DNA from: Massilia sp. R2A-15
GTDB taxonomy: Bacteria > Pseudomonadota > Gammaproteobacteria > Burkholderiales > Burkholderiaceae_D
Assembly: GCF_030704305.1 (NCBI RefSeq)
Contig: NZ_CP131935.1
Coordinates: 3,348,001 to 3,412,000 of the forward strand
DNA: 64,000 nt
Direction of reading: 5' to 3'
Every line of letters starts with the position of its first letter. Within the stretch, counting starts at the first letter, position 1. Positions 63,254 to 64,000 of the stretch are shown here, one piece after another. The position numbers were made by a program, and so were the translations under genes. The notes under the pieces were generated by a model. The model saw only the letters and a list, made by a program, of their open reading frames with translations, had not been told where the DNA came from and made no database searches.

Positions 63254-64000
63254 ATGTCGCACGCAGCCACGCTCGACGCATCGACAGAAACGCCAACCGC
63301 CGCGGGGCGCATGCCGCGCCAGATCCCATACATCATCGCCAACGAAGGCTGCGAGCGCTTCAGCTTTTACGGCATGCGCAACATCCTCACGCCGTTCCTG
63401 ATCAGCACCCTGCTGCTGTTCCTGCCGGAGGCCGACCGCGCCGGCGAGGCGAAGCACGTGTTCCACACTTTCGTCATCGGCGTGTACTTCTTCCCGCTGC
63501 TGGGCGGCTGGCTGGCCGACCGCTTCTTCGGCAAATACAATACCGTGTTCTGGCTCAGCCTCGTCTACTGCGCCGGCCACGCCTGCCTGGCCGCGTTCGA
63601 CGACAACCTGAAAGGCTTCTACTTCGGCCTGTTCCTGATTGCGCTGGGATCGGGCGGCATCAAGCCGCTGGTGTCTTCCTTCGTGGGCGACCAGTTCGAC
63701 CAGACCAACAAGCACAAGGCCAAGCTGGTATTCGACGCCTTCTACTGGATCATCAACTTCGGCTCCTTCTTCGCGTCGCTGCTGATGCCGATTTTCCTCA
63801 AGAGCTACGGCCCCTCGGTCGCCTTCGGCATTCCCGGCATCCTGATGTTCATCGCCACGATCGTCTTCTGGATGGGCAAGCGCAAGTATGTGCACGTGCC
63901 GCCGGCGCCGGCCGATCCGCATTCGTTCATGCGCGTCGCGCGCACCGCGCTGGTTACGCACAAGCCCGGCCAGGGCCGTCCAGGGCTGGTGGTCGCCGCC
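63254..64000 (+). CDS. POT/PTR2-family proton-dependent peptide transporter, partial
   Basis: The first 249 codons of a gene running off the right end. It starts MSHAATLDASTETPT with GAGGGG eight bases upstream of ATG 63254. The POT signature is visible in helix 1 as FSFYGMRNILTPFL (the E-x-x-E-R/F-Y-G region reads NEGCERFSFYG), then GGWLADRFFGKYNTVFWL (helix 2-3 motif) and LGSGGIKPLVSSFVGDQF. About six helices lie in the window. It would import di- and tripeptides with protons. Divergent from the alpha-glucosidase operon. Confidence 0.92.
   Translation, partial: MSHAATLDASTETPTAAGRMPRQIPYIIANEGCERFSFYGMRNILTPFLISTLLLFLPEADRAGEAKHVFHTFVIGVYFFPLLGGWLADRFFGKYNTVFWLSLVYCAGHACLAAFDDNLKGFYFGLFLIALGSGGIKPLVSSFVGDQFDQTNKHKAKLVFDAFYWIINFGSFFASLLMPIFLKSYGPSVAFGIPGILMFIATIVFWMGKRKYVHVPPAPADPHSFMRVARTALVTHKPGQGRPGLVVAA

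Overview
The window is a high-GC bacterial chromosome segment. Gene content and product style point to a betaproteobacterium of the order Burkholderiales, most likely Oxalobacteraceae (Massilia/Duganella-like). Supporting signs are the small Trp-rich protein, the zapB-zapA-6S RNA-EVE block, the fused glucokinase-HexR protein, pyruvate dehydrogenase subunits with their own lipoyl domains, and dense palindromic intergenic repeats. Family placement is inference from family knowledge; no database was searched.

Layout. 1-6265: housekeeping genes (MscS-like fragment, RsmB-type rRNA methylase, PurN, barstar-like protein, glycine-zipper protein, spermidine-synthase-like methyltransferase, GspE-type ATPase). 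6331-6662: two identical tRNA-Lys genes, each with a terminator. 6663-7360: AT-richer DNA without a credible gene. 7361-19576: an accessory block that looks like a complete linear azol(in)e-containing peptide (LAP/TOMM) locus. It holds an ABC exporter pair, an unrecognised protein, a YcaO cyclodehydratase, a small E1-like zinc protein, a SagB-type dehydrogenase (with an apparent +1 frameshift), an M50-like membrane protease and a 70-residue precursor. The precursor core is a run of (Cys/Ser/Thr)-x-Gly triplets. A strong hairpin, two small membrane proteins and a MacAB-like ABC system follow. 19657-20110: a RelB/ParE-type toxin-antitoxin pair. 20227-23454: a large hybrid histidine kinase.

23575-33737: an HDOD protein, BON-domain protein, HExxH protein, M49-like peptidase, a 15-bp tandem repeat, and an EmrAB/OprM-type efflux operon divergent from a TetR regulator with a palindromic operator between them. 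33914-40170: aceE-aceF-lpdA. 40514-44854: folD, oligopeptidase A, a glutaredoxin-like protein, holC and a small gene whose coding sequence contains two copies of the dispersed palindrome. 45125-50689: LivK-like binding protein, cytochrome c, Trp-rich protein, ilvD, LysR and lgt. 50798-56611: TauE, glycine-zipper and YXWGXW-like envelope proteins, EVE protein, 6S RNA, zapA/zapB and groESL under a perfect CIRCE. 56783-64000: lipoprotein, GNAT, class D beta-lactamase-like protein, a rearranged GntR regulator, glk-hexR fusion, alpha-glucosidase, HexR-like operator and a POT peptide transporter running off the end.

Two dispersed repeat families dominate the intergenic DNA: a roughly 27-bp GGGGTC...GACCCC palindrome (about 20 copies, often in pairs) and an 80-90-bp nested inverted repeat built on ACCTGC-GAAG-GCAGGT. 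Both abut or enter coding sequences at several places. The LAP locus is the best candidate for an undescribed system: its product, export route and self-protection can be sketched from the sequence, but its activity cannot.
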